Below are positions 1-5,321 of a DNA stretch of 7,150 bases, piece after piece. The stretch is from Deltaproteobacteria bacterium (GTDB lineage Bacteria > Myxococcota_A > UBA9042 > DTJE01). The position numbers and the translations under genes are program-made. The DNA lies in the NCBI GenBank assembly GCA_013151875.1, contig JAADHL010000180.1, positions 1-7,150 of the forward strand. The letters are read 5' to 3'. The notes under the pieces were generated by a model. It searched no databases, was not told the origin of the DNA, and was given only the letters and a program-made list of their open reading frames with translations. Position 1 is the stretch's first letter. Every line of letters starts with the position of its first letter.

Positions 1-46
1 TTGCTTGGTCTACACTTGGTTTCCAAGATTGCCTAAGGGGCCGGCG

Positions 47-550
47 ATGCCGATAAAGAGACACGAAACGATCACCTTCCGAACCGCTTGGGGCGCATGC
101 TCGATTGCCTGGGCGGTGGACGGCATCGTGAGGGTCTTGCTTCCGGGGGCATCGAAAACCACCTCAAGTGATCGCGGGGATCCCCCCGGGTTCGTCAAGG
201 ACGCCATGCGTCGGATTATTGCTCATCTGAAAGGGACGCCGCAGGACTACCTGGACCTGCCGGTGGACCTTGGCGGGATGGGCGCGTTCAGCCGGGACGC
301 GCTCGAGGCCGCGAGGACCATACCCTGGGGCGCGACAACGACCTACGGAGAACTGGCCGCTTTGATCGGCAGGCCGGGCGCCGCGAGGGCGGTCGGACAG
401 GCAATGGCCCGCAACCCAGTGCCTTTGGTGGTTCCGTGCCATCGGGTCCTGGCTTCCGGCGGGAGATTACGAGGCTTTTCAGCCCCAGGCGGCATTGCGG
501 TCAAGCAGCGTCTGCTGGGAATGGAAGGCGTCAGGTCGGTGAGGGAATGA
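47..550 (+). CDS. ogt: Methylated-DNA--[protein]-cysteine S-methyltransferase (Ogt/MGMT type)
   Basis: Suicide DNA-repair protein that moves alkyl groups from O6-alkylguanine (and O4-alkylthymine) onto its own cysteine. It is cytosolic and acts alone. The 167-aa product carries the family signature PCHRV with the acceptor Cys131, preceded by a GQAMARNPVP segment. This matches the usual G..M..NP.P..(I/V)PCHRV block containing the Asn hinge and the DNA-recognition helix. TTTYGELA near residues 97-104 is the conserved Tyr region, and RGFSAPGG followed by K..LL..EG is the usual C-terminal end. An in-frame TTG at 5 would add 14 residues. I chose the ATG at 47 because AAGGGG (35-40) lies 6 nt before it. 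The length is normal for the family. Its stop is 4 bp from that of the convergent thioesterase. It has no evident functional link to the polysaccharide genes. The family call is firm; Ogt versus Ada C-domain naming is less so. Confidence 0.95.
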   Translation: MPIKRHETITFRTAWGACSIAWAVDGIVRVLLPGASKTTSSDRGDPPGFVKDAMRRIIAHLKGTPQDYLDLPVDLGGMGAFSRDALEAARTIPWGATTTYGELAALIGRPGAARAVGQAMARNPVPLVVPCHRVLASGGRLRGFSAPGGIAVKQRLLGMEGVRSVRE

Positions 551-575
551 ACGATTATCCGGATTCCCGCATTTT
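543..575. terminator. Possible bidirectional stem-loop between convergent stops
   Basis: GGGAAT (543-548) and ATTCCC (563-568) form a 6-bp inverted repeat with a 14-nt loop. It encloses both stop codons, TGA 548-550 (+) and TTA 555-557 (-). On the plus strand it is followed by ATTTTGT, a weak T-run, so it could end ogt transcription. The minus-strand side has no T-run. The stem is short and partly coding, so this is only a candidate. Confidence 0.3.
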
Positions 576-1058
576 GTCGACGAACTCCCTGAAGCGGTCT
601 GGGGGTATTTCGATGTAGATGCCTTCGCCCTCGGAAAGCAGCAGGCCTCCCGCGTCATGCAGCGTGGATCGGGCAAAGACCTTGCGGCCATCCTTGCTTT
701 CCTTCCATGCCGCCAGCGTGGCGACCGTGCCCAGGGGAATGGGTTTTCTGAAACGGCAGGTAAGCGTCCCCGCCAGAACCGCGTGTCCAGCCAGCCAGAC
801 CGCAGCGCCCATGGCCTCGTCGAGTACCGCCGCCACGCTGCCTCCGTGCGCGTGGCCCGGAGGACCCTGGGTCTTGGGACCGAACCAGACCTTGCCCACC
901 ACCGCCTGGTCCGTTTCGCGTATGTAGTACTCAACGCCCAGTCGGTCGGCGTCCGCGTCTCCCGTGACGAAGGTGTTGCCGTCCGCGAAACGGGGCAGGG
1001 TGAATTCACCCCACCCAGGATCCGGCTCAAGGGCCGGCTTGATCAGCTTGTCGCTCAT
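555..1058 (-). CDS. PaaI-like hotdog-fold acyl-CoA thioesterase
   Basis: Probable cytosolic acyl-CoA (or aryl-CoA) thioesterase of 167 aa. The core motif GPPGHAHGGSVAAVLDEAMG begins near residue 65. HGG (71-73) followed by A..DE (Asp80, Glu81) is the hallmark of the PaaI/THEM4-like 4HBT family, where the Asp/Glu on the central hotdog helix activates water. Downstream, LTCRFRKPIPLG (about 99-110) is the typical beta strand that follows that helix and pairs across the dimer. The extra N-terminal 40 residues resemble those of other stand-alone members. The ATG lies at 1056-1058 with GAGG about 9 nt upstream. The gene reads toward ogt and lies 151 bp downstream of the sugar transferase on the same strand. 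The substrate cannot be told from sequence, and a role in lipid or fatty-acid housekeeping is more likely than one in polysaccharide assembly. Confidence 0.85.
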   Translation of the reverse strand: MSDKLIKPALEPDPGWGEFTLPRFADGNTFVTGDADADRLGVEYYIRETDQAVVGKVWFGPKTQGPPGHAHGGSVAAVLDEAMGAAVWLAGHAVLAGTLTCRFRKPIPLGTVATLAAWKESKDGRKVFARSTLHDAGGLLLSEGEGIYIEIPPDRFREFVDKMRESG

Positions 1059-1120
1059 GTAATGTTGCCTCGTTCAATCGTGTGGGATGCTAACATCGAT
1101 CTGTTTCCATCACATGACGG

Positions 1121-1150
1121 ATTGCAGACTGGGGCGTGATTCGAAATCAA
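1121..1150 (-). promoter_or_regulatory. Candidate sigma70-like promoter for the thioesterase
   Basis: Reading the minus strand, TTGATT (1150-1145) is followed after 18 nt by TGCAAT (1126-1121), each matching consensus at 4 of 6 bases. The predicted start near 1114 would give a leader of about 55 nt. The -35 lies in the 10-mer TTGATTTCGA, which also forms the -35 of the stronger promoter at 2524-2552. The -10 is weak, so confidence is low. Confidence 0.35.
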
Positions 1151-1209
1151 AGCGGTGATGTGTTGAATGCCTCGGGCGTCTATATGCCGGATCGGCTTTC
1201 TTGTCAGGG

Positions 1210-2313
1210 CTAGTTCGCCCCGCGACCGGAGATGACCGCCCAGACGGTGCGAGCAAGGAGCCTGATGTCGAGCAGGAAAGACCGTTTTCTGGAATAGCGG
1301 ACATCCATACGCATCCATTCCTCGAAGGGAATCTCGTTCCGGCCGCTGACCTGCCATATTCCGGTGATGCCGCCCGTGAGTTCAAGGCGCCTGCGGTGCC
1401 ACGCCCGGTACTGAGGCACCTCGTCCAGTGTGGGGGGGCGGGGACCCACTAGGGTCATGTCACCCTTGAAGACGTTCCACAACTGAGGGATTTCGTCCAG
1501 ACTCGATCTCCGCAGCAACCGTCCAAACGGCGTGATGCGTGGGTCATTGCGGATCTTGAAGACGGGGCCGTCCAGTTCGTTCAACTCTTTCAGTTCTTCC
1601 TTGCGTTCCTCGGCGTCGGCGTACATTGTTCTGAACTTATAGAAAACAAAAGGCTTTCCGCCAGGCCCCGCCCTGAGCTGCTTAAAGATGACAGGTCCTT
1701 TGGAGGTCAGTTTCACCAACACGGCAATCGTCAGGAACAGTGGAGAGAACACGATCATGGCCGCCAGGGATCCAACGACATCCTCGATGCGCTTCCACCA
1801 TGGCAGCGGCTTCATGAAGAAACGCTCCATATCCTCAATGAAGTGATGTTTGTTCTGAGGTGATGATTCGCTTGATGCCTTTTCTTCCGGTTCCGCAAGC
1901 GGGCCTTCAATCTCGCTTTCGTCCTTCCAGTTGCCCTTGTACGTGTAGACGCGGGCGGGTAGATCCAGGTCGGCCTTTTCGAGCAGCGGGCGCACCTTGT
2001 GTACGAAGGACCAAGCGCCGTCACCCGATGTGTCGGGCAGCAAAACCCCCAGGCTGGCCTGGTCGAACCACCCCACGTCATCGGTCAGGCGGACGTTGGT
2101 TTTCAGTTCATGCGCCGCCTTGCGTATATCCGGAAAACCCTTGCCGTCGGGGTCGAAGACAACCAGCGAAAAGGGATGTGAATTGCGATCCGAACGGCAC
2201 CGTTCGCGTTCGATCATGCGATTGAAGTCCTGCCCGCGCAGGACCCCGGGCAGCGAAGCAGTGCCGCCCTGCGAGCGGGCCGCGACCTTTTCCTTCAGCG
2301 TCGTGAACAGCAT
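1210..2313 (-). CDS. Polyprenyl-phosphate sugar-1-phosphate transferase with N-terminal degenerate GGDEF domain
   Basis: Monotopic phosphoglycosyltransferase (bacterial sugar transferase family, WcaJ/PglC-like core), 367 aa. It would start glycan assembly by moving a sugar-1-phosphate from a UDP-sugar to undecaprenyl phosphate at the inner membrane. The catalytic part (about 173-367) has KRIEDVVGS, a hydrophobic re-entrant helix (about 183-201), GPVIFKQLRAG, YKFRTM, NDPRITPFGRLLRRSSLDE with the catalytic Asp273-Glu274 pair, GDMTLVGPRPP and GIWQVSGR. All key motifs are intact. Residues about 22-115 instead look like a shortened GGDEF fold. FSLVVFDPD is the first core strand, NVRLTD contains an RxxD, and GVLLPDT is the strand after the signature. 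The GGDEF signature itself reads DQASL. A Glu/Ser-rich linker (about 131-155) joins the two parts. An in-frame GTG at 2331 exists, but the ATG at 2311-2313 has GGAG 8 nt upstream and is preferred. The sugar specificity is unknown. Confidence 0.93.
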   Translation of the reverse strand: MLFTTLKEKVAARSQGGTASLPGVLRGQDFNRMIERERCRSDRNSHPFSLVVFDPDGKGFPDIRKAAHELKTNVRLTDDVGWFDQASLGVLLPDTSGDGAWSFVHKVRPLLEKADLDLPARVYTYKGNWKDESEIEGPLAEPEEKASSESSPQNKHHFIEDMERFFMKPLPWWKRIEDVVGSLAAMIVFSPLFLTIAVLVKLTSKGPVIFKQLRAGPGGKPFVFYKFRTMYADAEERKEELKELNELDGPVFKIRNDPRITPFGRLLRRSSLDEIPQLWNVFKGDMTLVGPRPPTLDEVPQYRAWHRRRLELTGGITGIWQVSGRNEIPFEEWMRMDVRYSRKRSFLLDIRLLARTVWAVISGRGAN

Positions 2314-2345
2314 GGTCGGTACTCCGGTCACCCCCGAGGCTCTAT

Positions 2346-2515
2346 GGCTCCAGCAACCTTACGCCTGGAACCACGGCCCCCAAACGGCACGATCGCCTAC
2401 AACTCCAGTCGGCGATCCAGTGTCATTCCACCCCAGGATTTCGGCAGATCGACCACTGAACCTTAGAGTTTCCCTCCACCTGACAAGGTTTCCTTTCCAG
2501 ACAGGCAAAAAACTC
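2346..2515 (-). other. Structured 5' leader of the sugar transferase (four stem-loops)
   Basis: The minus-strand RNA downstream of the promoter at 2524-2552 could fold into successive hairpins. The first is a nested element with GAGTTT/AAACTC (2515-2510 with 2471-2466), an inner CCTG/CAGG (2505-2502 with 2482-2479) and AAGG-AAA-CCTT (2495-2485). The second is a 5-bp CAGTG/CACTG closing stem (2458-2454 with 2422-2418). The third is a perfect 7-bp GATCGCC/GGCGATC stem with a 13-nt loop (2417-2391). The fourth is an 8-bp stem including one G-U pair, GGTTCCAG/CTGGAGCC (2372-2365 with 2353-2346). No known riboswitch consensus (including the c-di-GMP classes) was recognised. Short stems arise by chance in GC-rich DNA, so function is not established. 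Confidence 0.4.
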
Positions 2516-2523
2516 CGACTAGC

Positions 2524-2552
2524 ATTCTATTATTACGACGTATCGAAATCAA
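2524..2552 (-). promoter_or_regulatory. Sigma70-like promoter for the sugar transferase
   Basis: On the minus strand TTGATT (2552-2547) is followed by exactly 17 nt and TAGAAT (2529-2524). The -35 matches consensus at 4 of 6 and the -10 at 5 of 6. It sits in the most AT-rich stretch of the gap between the flavoenzyme and the sugar transferase. Transcription would start near 2517, giving a leader of about 200 nt to the ATG at 2313. This implies that the transferase is transcribed separately from the upstream flavoenzyme gene. Confidence 0.6.
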
Positions 2553-2599
2553 CCAGTCGGGACGTTGTTCATGAATCTGTTGCGCCAGCGGCCGATCCG

Positions 2600-3982
2600 T
2601 CAGGTCCGGCCGCCCAGAAAACCCAGGCCGTCGCCCGAGCCCTCGGCGAACGCCCGAGCCGTCCGCTCAGCGAGCTGGATGATTTCGTTGACGCTCACGG
2701 AGCCGTTGACAATGTGCGCGGAACTGATGATGTACAGGCCCGGCAGCGATGTCTTCATGGGCGGCAGGTGGTCGGAATATCGCAGGGTCGGGACGGCCAT
2801 GACCAGGGGCGTGCGTGAAACCTGGAAGCGGACGACGTGTCCGCGTCTGAAATCCGGATACATGCGTTCCAGTGCGCCCAGAAAGCTTTGTTCGATCTCG
2901 CCGTCGTCCTTTTGGAGAAACGGGTCGTCGGTTGCGACGTACCTGGGCAGATAGACCAGGGCATGACCCTCAAACGACCTACTGTCGACCATCGCGGACA
3001 TCTCGATGACCGCGGAAAACGGCGCGTCGTGGTCGTGGATGTTTGTCATGTAGTAATTCGCCAGGGGTTTTGACAGCAGGAGGGACGGGCAAACTACGTC
3101 CTGATAACGGACGTTTTCCAGGCGGGACCGTTCGCCGTCTTTCAATCCCCTGATCAGGTGGGAAGCCACGTGGGTGGGAGTGGTCACTACGACGCGGTCG
3201 AACGACAGCCTACCGCCGCCGGCCTGGTCCAGTACGAACCTGCCGCCTTCCGGCTCCACCGCCTCGACCCGGCAGCCTTTGATGACCCGGACCCCGTTGG
3301 TCCCGAGGACCTCCTCGAACCGTTCGATGATTCTGGCGTATCCGCCCTCCACGTAACCGAACATTTCCTTCTTGAGGCCGCTGCGGCGCGCCGCGTACAT
3401 GCGTTGTATGGTTGACCAGACAAATGCCGCCGAGGCCTGGCGGTAGTTTTCGCCCAGTCTCGATTTCATCAGCGGTACCCAGAACATCTCGAAGGTGCGT
3501 CGGCCCGAAAGACCGATCAGCCAGTCCTCCGCTGGAATGCCCTCGAGTTTCTTCCAGTCGTTGATTTTCGATGCATAGAGGATCGTGAATGCAAGGCGCG
3601 CCTGTCCGGCGATTCCCAGGGCGGGGAACTGCATGTACTCGACAAGGTTGGAGATCGGGAACAGTTTTCCCTTGACGTACAGACCGGTTCGGGCCTCGAC
3701 CCATCTGGTTTCTTTTTCCAGTCCCAGTTCACCCAGGATGGACCGCAGGCGCCAGTCCGACAACAGGATTGCGTGATGATGCCTGTCCCAGGTGATGCCG
3801 CCGATGGACCAGGGAGAAGCGAGCCCGCCCAGCGATTCGCCCGCCTCGATCAGGGTCACGTCCTTGCCCTGGCCGGCCAAGCGGTGGGCCAGGGTCATGC
3901 CCAGCATGCCTCCCCCCACGATCGCCCATCTGGGTTTGGATGGGACCGGCGCTCCGTTGGACTTGTCTTCGGTCAGGCTCAT
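2600..3982 (-). CDS. FAD-dependent amine-oxidase-like oxidoreductase (polysaccharide-locus type)
   Basis: Flavoprotein of 460 aa in the amine oxidase/protoporphyrinogen oxidase/UDP-galactopyranose mutase superfamily. The N-terminal Rossmann fold reads WAIVGGGMLGMTLAHRL (19-35), with the dinucleotide-binding glycines 23-25 and 28. LIEAGESLGGLA follows (44-55), whose Glu46 would bind the FAD ribose and whose GG pair is the second flavin motif. The C-terminus has LPGLYIISSAHIVNGSVSVNEII, matching the terminal FAD-binding segment of the superfamily. There is no signal peptide, so it is probably cytosolic or membrane-associated. Related uncharacterised enzymes are common in exopolysaccharide clusters, where they may oxidise or isomerise a nucleotide or lipid-linked sugar, but the substrate here is unknown. 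I chose the ATG at 3980-3982, which has a GGAAAGG Shine-Dalgarno-like stretch just upstream, over an in-frame TTG at 4018 that would add 12 residues. It is divergent from the phosphodiesterase gene. Confidence 0.88.
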   Translation of the reverse strand: MSLTEDKSNGAPVPSKPRWAIVGGGMLGMTLAHRLAGQGKDVTLIEAGESLGGLASPWSIGGITWDRHHHAILLSDWRLRSILGELGLEKETRWVEARTGLYVKGKLFPISNLVEYMQFPALGIAGQARLAFTILYASKINDWKKLEGIPAEDWLIGLSGRRTFEMFWVPLMKSRLGENYRQASAAFVWSTIQRMYAARRSGLKKEMFGYVEGGYARIIERFEEVLGTNGVRVIKGCRVEAVEPEGGRFVLDQAGGGRLSFDRVVVTTPTHVASHLIRGLKDGERSRLENVRYQDVVCPSLLLSKPLANYYMTNIHDHDAPFSAVIEMSAMVDSRSFEGHALVYLPRYVATDDPFLQKDDGEIEQSFLGALERMYPDFRRGHVVRFQVSRTPLVMAVPTLRYSDHLPPMKTSLPGLYIISSAHIVNGSVSVNEIIQLAERTARAFAEGSGDGLGFLGGRT

Positions 3983-4044
3983 GCCTTTCCATACTCGCCG
4001 CGATGCACCGGCATGCAAGGCGGGCGTGTCATTCGAGTTAATGG

Positions 4045-4075
4045 AGTATAGCCTGAACCGGACACCCAGTCACAA
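4045..4075 (-). promoter_or_regulatory. Weak candidate promoter for the flavoenzyme gene
   Basis: On the minus strand TATACT (4050-4045) is a good -10, matching 5 of 6. The best -35-like hexamer, TTGTGA (4075-4070), lies 19 nt upstream, which is longer than optimal. Transcription would start near 4038, about 55 nt before the ATG at 3982. This is the only credible -10 seen on that strand in the divergent gap. Confidence 0.35.
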
Positions 4076-4094
4076 GTTCCTGGCGGACGTCGAA

Positions 4095-4123
4095 TTGCCC
4101 GATGGTTTGTACCGAAGTAGGAT
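4095..4123 (+). promoter_or_regulatory. Candidate promoter for the phosphodiesterase-ligase operon
   Basis: TTGCCC (4095-4100) is followed by 17 nt and TAGGAT (4118-4123), each matching 4 of 6 consensus bases. The predicted start near 4130 gives a short leader with the AGGGG ribosome site at 4137-4141, a layout that fits well. It lies about 20 bp from the opposing candidate promoter, so a regulator bound in this 167-bp gap could act on both directions. Confidence 0.4.
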
Positions 4124-4149
4124 GAGCGCGAGTCCCAGGGGTGACAGCG

Positions 4150-5301
4150 ATGCCGCGAAGATCCCGTGTCGTGCTGGCCGTGTTCATCGATGCCTTCGGT
4201 TGGCGCATACTCCGCAGCCACGGTTTCCTTGAAGATGTTCTGACGCGCAAAGCGCCCCTCGGAACCATGCTGGGATACAGTTCGACATGCGATCCAACGA
4301 TACTTACGGGCGCGCTGCCCAGGGATCACCAGCACTTTTCCTTTTACTACTACGACCCGGACAACTCGCCTTTCAGGGCATGGCGTTTTCTGAGTTTTCT
4401 GCCCCGCTTCGCGACGGATCGCGGTCGGGTGAGGCACTGGATGAGCAGGGCGGTGGCCCGTGTCCATGGATTTACCGGATACTTCGAGCTGTACAATGTC
4501 CCGTTCGACGTCCTGCCCCTGATGGACTACTCGGAAAAGAGGGATATCTACCAGCCGGGTGGGATAATCGGGCGGATCCCTACCGTTTTCGACTACTTCA
4601 GGGAAAAGGAGATTCCGTTTTTTCTGTCTGACTGGCGAGTGCCTGAAATCGACAATATTCAAGGCGCCGGCCGGGCATTGGAAAACGGGACGGTGCGATT
4701 TGCGTACCTTTTCCTGGGGGGCCTGGACGGCGTCCTGCACGAAAAAGGGACGCGCGCCGACGAGGTGGGGCGAAAGATAGCCTGGTACGAAAAACAGATT
4801 CGAACGCTGCTGAAAACCGCCCGCGCCCGGTACGATGATGTGAGGGTCCATGTGTTTTCCGACCATGGCATGGCAGACGTGACGGGCCTGTGCGACCTGA
4901 TGTCCAGAATAGAGGGGCTGGGGCTCAGGTACGGCCGCGACTACGCTGCGGTCTATGATTCAACAATGGCGCGCTTCTGGTTCCTCAGGGAAGGGGCCCG
5001 TGAACGTATATCCGGGGTCCTTGAGGACGAATCCTGCGGAAGGATGCTGACTGACGAGGAACTGGTCGGGTATGGGTGCGATTTTCCAGGGAGCCGTTAT
5101 GGCGAGATGTTCTTTCTGGCGCACCCGGGCACCATAATCTGCCCCAGCTACATGGGGCTCAGACCGATTGCCGGTATGCACGGTTACGACCCGGACCACG
5201 AGGATTCCATCGCGTCGTACTCGACGAACACGGCCGACTGCGAGCCTCCGCGGGACCTCACCGATCTGGCGGGGCTGTTCAAAAAGGAGGTCACTATATG
5301 A
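4150..5301 (+). CDS. Alkaline-phosphatase-superfamily type I phosphodiesterase, apparently cytosolic
   Basis: Two-metal phosphoester hydrolase of 383 aa (type I phosphodiesterase/nucleotide pyrophosphatase-like). The full metal-ligand set is visible. Asp14 is in FIDAFGW, and the nucleophile region GYSSTCDPTILTG has Ser45 or Thr46 as the likely nucleophile. Asp193 and His197 are in GGLDGVLHEKG, Asp238-His239 in FSDHGM, and His344 in GMHGYDPDHEDS. It should therefore be catalytically active, probably with zinc. The first metal ligand is already at residue 14, so no room remains for a signal peptide, unlike many exported relatives. A GTG at 4141 would add 3 residues, but AGGGG (4137-4141) is spaced 8 nt from the ATG at 4150, which I prefer. 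It is the first gene of a short operon with the O-antigen ligase-like protein. Its substrate may be a nucleotide sugar, a phospho-sugar or a polyprenyl-linked intermediate; the sequence does not decide. Confidence 0.88.
   Translation: MPRRSRVVLAVFIDAFGWRILRSHGFLEDVLTRKAPLGTMLGYSSTCDPTILTGALPRDHQHFSFYYYDPDNSPFRAWRFLSFLPRFATDRGRVRHWMSRAVARVHGFTGYFELYNVPFDVLPLMDYSEKRDIYQPGGIIGRIPTVFDYFREKEIPFFLSDWRVPEIDNIQGAGRALENGTVRFAYLFLGGLDGVLHEKGTRADEVGRKIAWYEKQIRTLLKTARARYDDVRVHVFSDHGMADVTGLCDLMSRIEGLGLRYGRDYAAVYDSTMARFWFLREGARERISGVLEDESCGRMLTDEELVGYGCDFPGSRYGEMFFLAHPGTIICPSYMGLRPIAGMHGYDPDHEDSIASYSTNTADCEPPRDLTDLAGLFKKEVTI
5284..5290 (+). promoter_or_regulatory. Perfect Shine-Dalgarno for a 7-codon mini-ORF
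   Basis: AAGGAGG is a full anti-16S match located within the last codons of the phosphodiesterase gene, 7 nt before the ATG at 5298. It is the strongest ribosome site in the window, yet it is 27 nt from the ligase ATG at 5318, too far to serve that start directly. It therefore appears to serve the mini-ORF. Confidence 0.7.
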
Positions 5302-5321
5302 CGGGAGGCCCAGGGCGATGA
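5298..5321 (+). CDS. Putative 7-codon coupling mini-cistron (MTGGPGR)
   Basis: A short ORF of 7 sense codons plus TGA. Its ATG overlaps the phosphodiesterase stop as ATGA (5298-5301), and its TGA overlaps the ligase start as ATGA (5318-5321). It has a perfect Shine-Dalgarno at optimal spacing. Its own codons carry the GGGAGG (5303-5308) that serves as ribosome site for the ligase. The peptide itself probably has no function. The likely role, inferred from the double overlap, is to relay ribosomes from the first gene to the membrane protein, or to limit its expression. Chance occurrence is possible, and conservation in relatives would decide. Confidence 0.45.
   Translation: MTGGPGR

Noticed and set aside
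15..27. CTTGG-TTT-CCAAG hairpin just upstream of ogt
   Set aside because: A 5-bp stem with a 3-nt loop and no T-run. The upstream gene is outside the window, so no role can be assigned.
479..1030. 183-codon minus-strand and 160-codon plus-strand frames over the thioesterase
   Set aside because: The frame 555-1058 (-) contains the HGG...DE hotdog motif. The others lack any recognised motif and are Arg/Pro/Ser-rich.
1186..1202. GCCG-GAT-CGGC followed by TTTCTT on the plus strand, terminator-like
   Set aside because: The stem is only 4 bp, and no plus-strand gene ends here. The minus-strand sugar transferase would read it without a T-run.
1997..2818. 273-codon plus-strand open frame spanning the sugar transferase start, its promoter region and the flavoenzyme end
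   Set aside because: It covers two motif-supported genes and a regulatory gap, has low-complexity Ser/Arg/Pro-rich composition, and has no supporting ribosome site or domain.
3979..4866. 295-codon open frame on the minus strand opposite the phosphodiesterase gene
   Set aside because: It lies antisense to a gene with a complete catalytic motif set and shows no recognisable domain. GC-rich coding DNA often leaves long antisense frames open.
5168..5317. TTG start that would extend the ligase-like protein by 50 residues
   Set aside because: The extension is Arg/Thr-rich, out of frame within the phosphodiesterase gene. The ATG at 5318 has a proper ribosome site and begins with a membrane segment.
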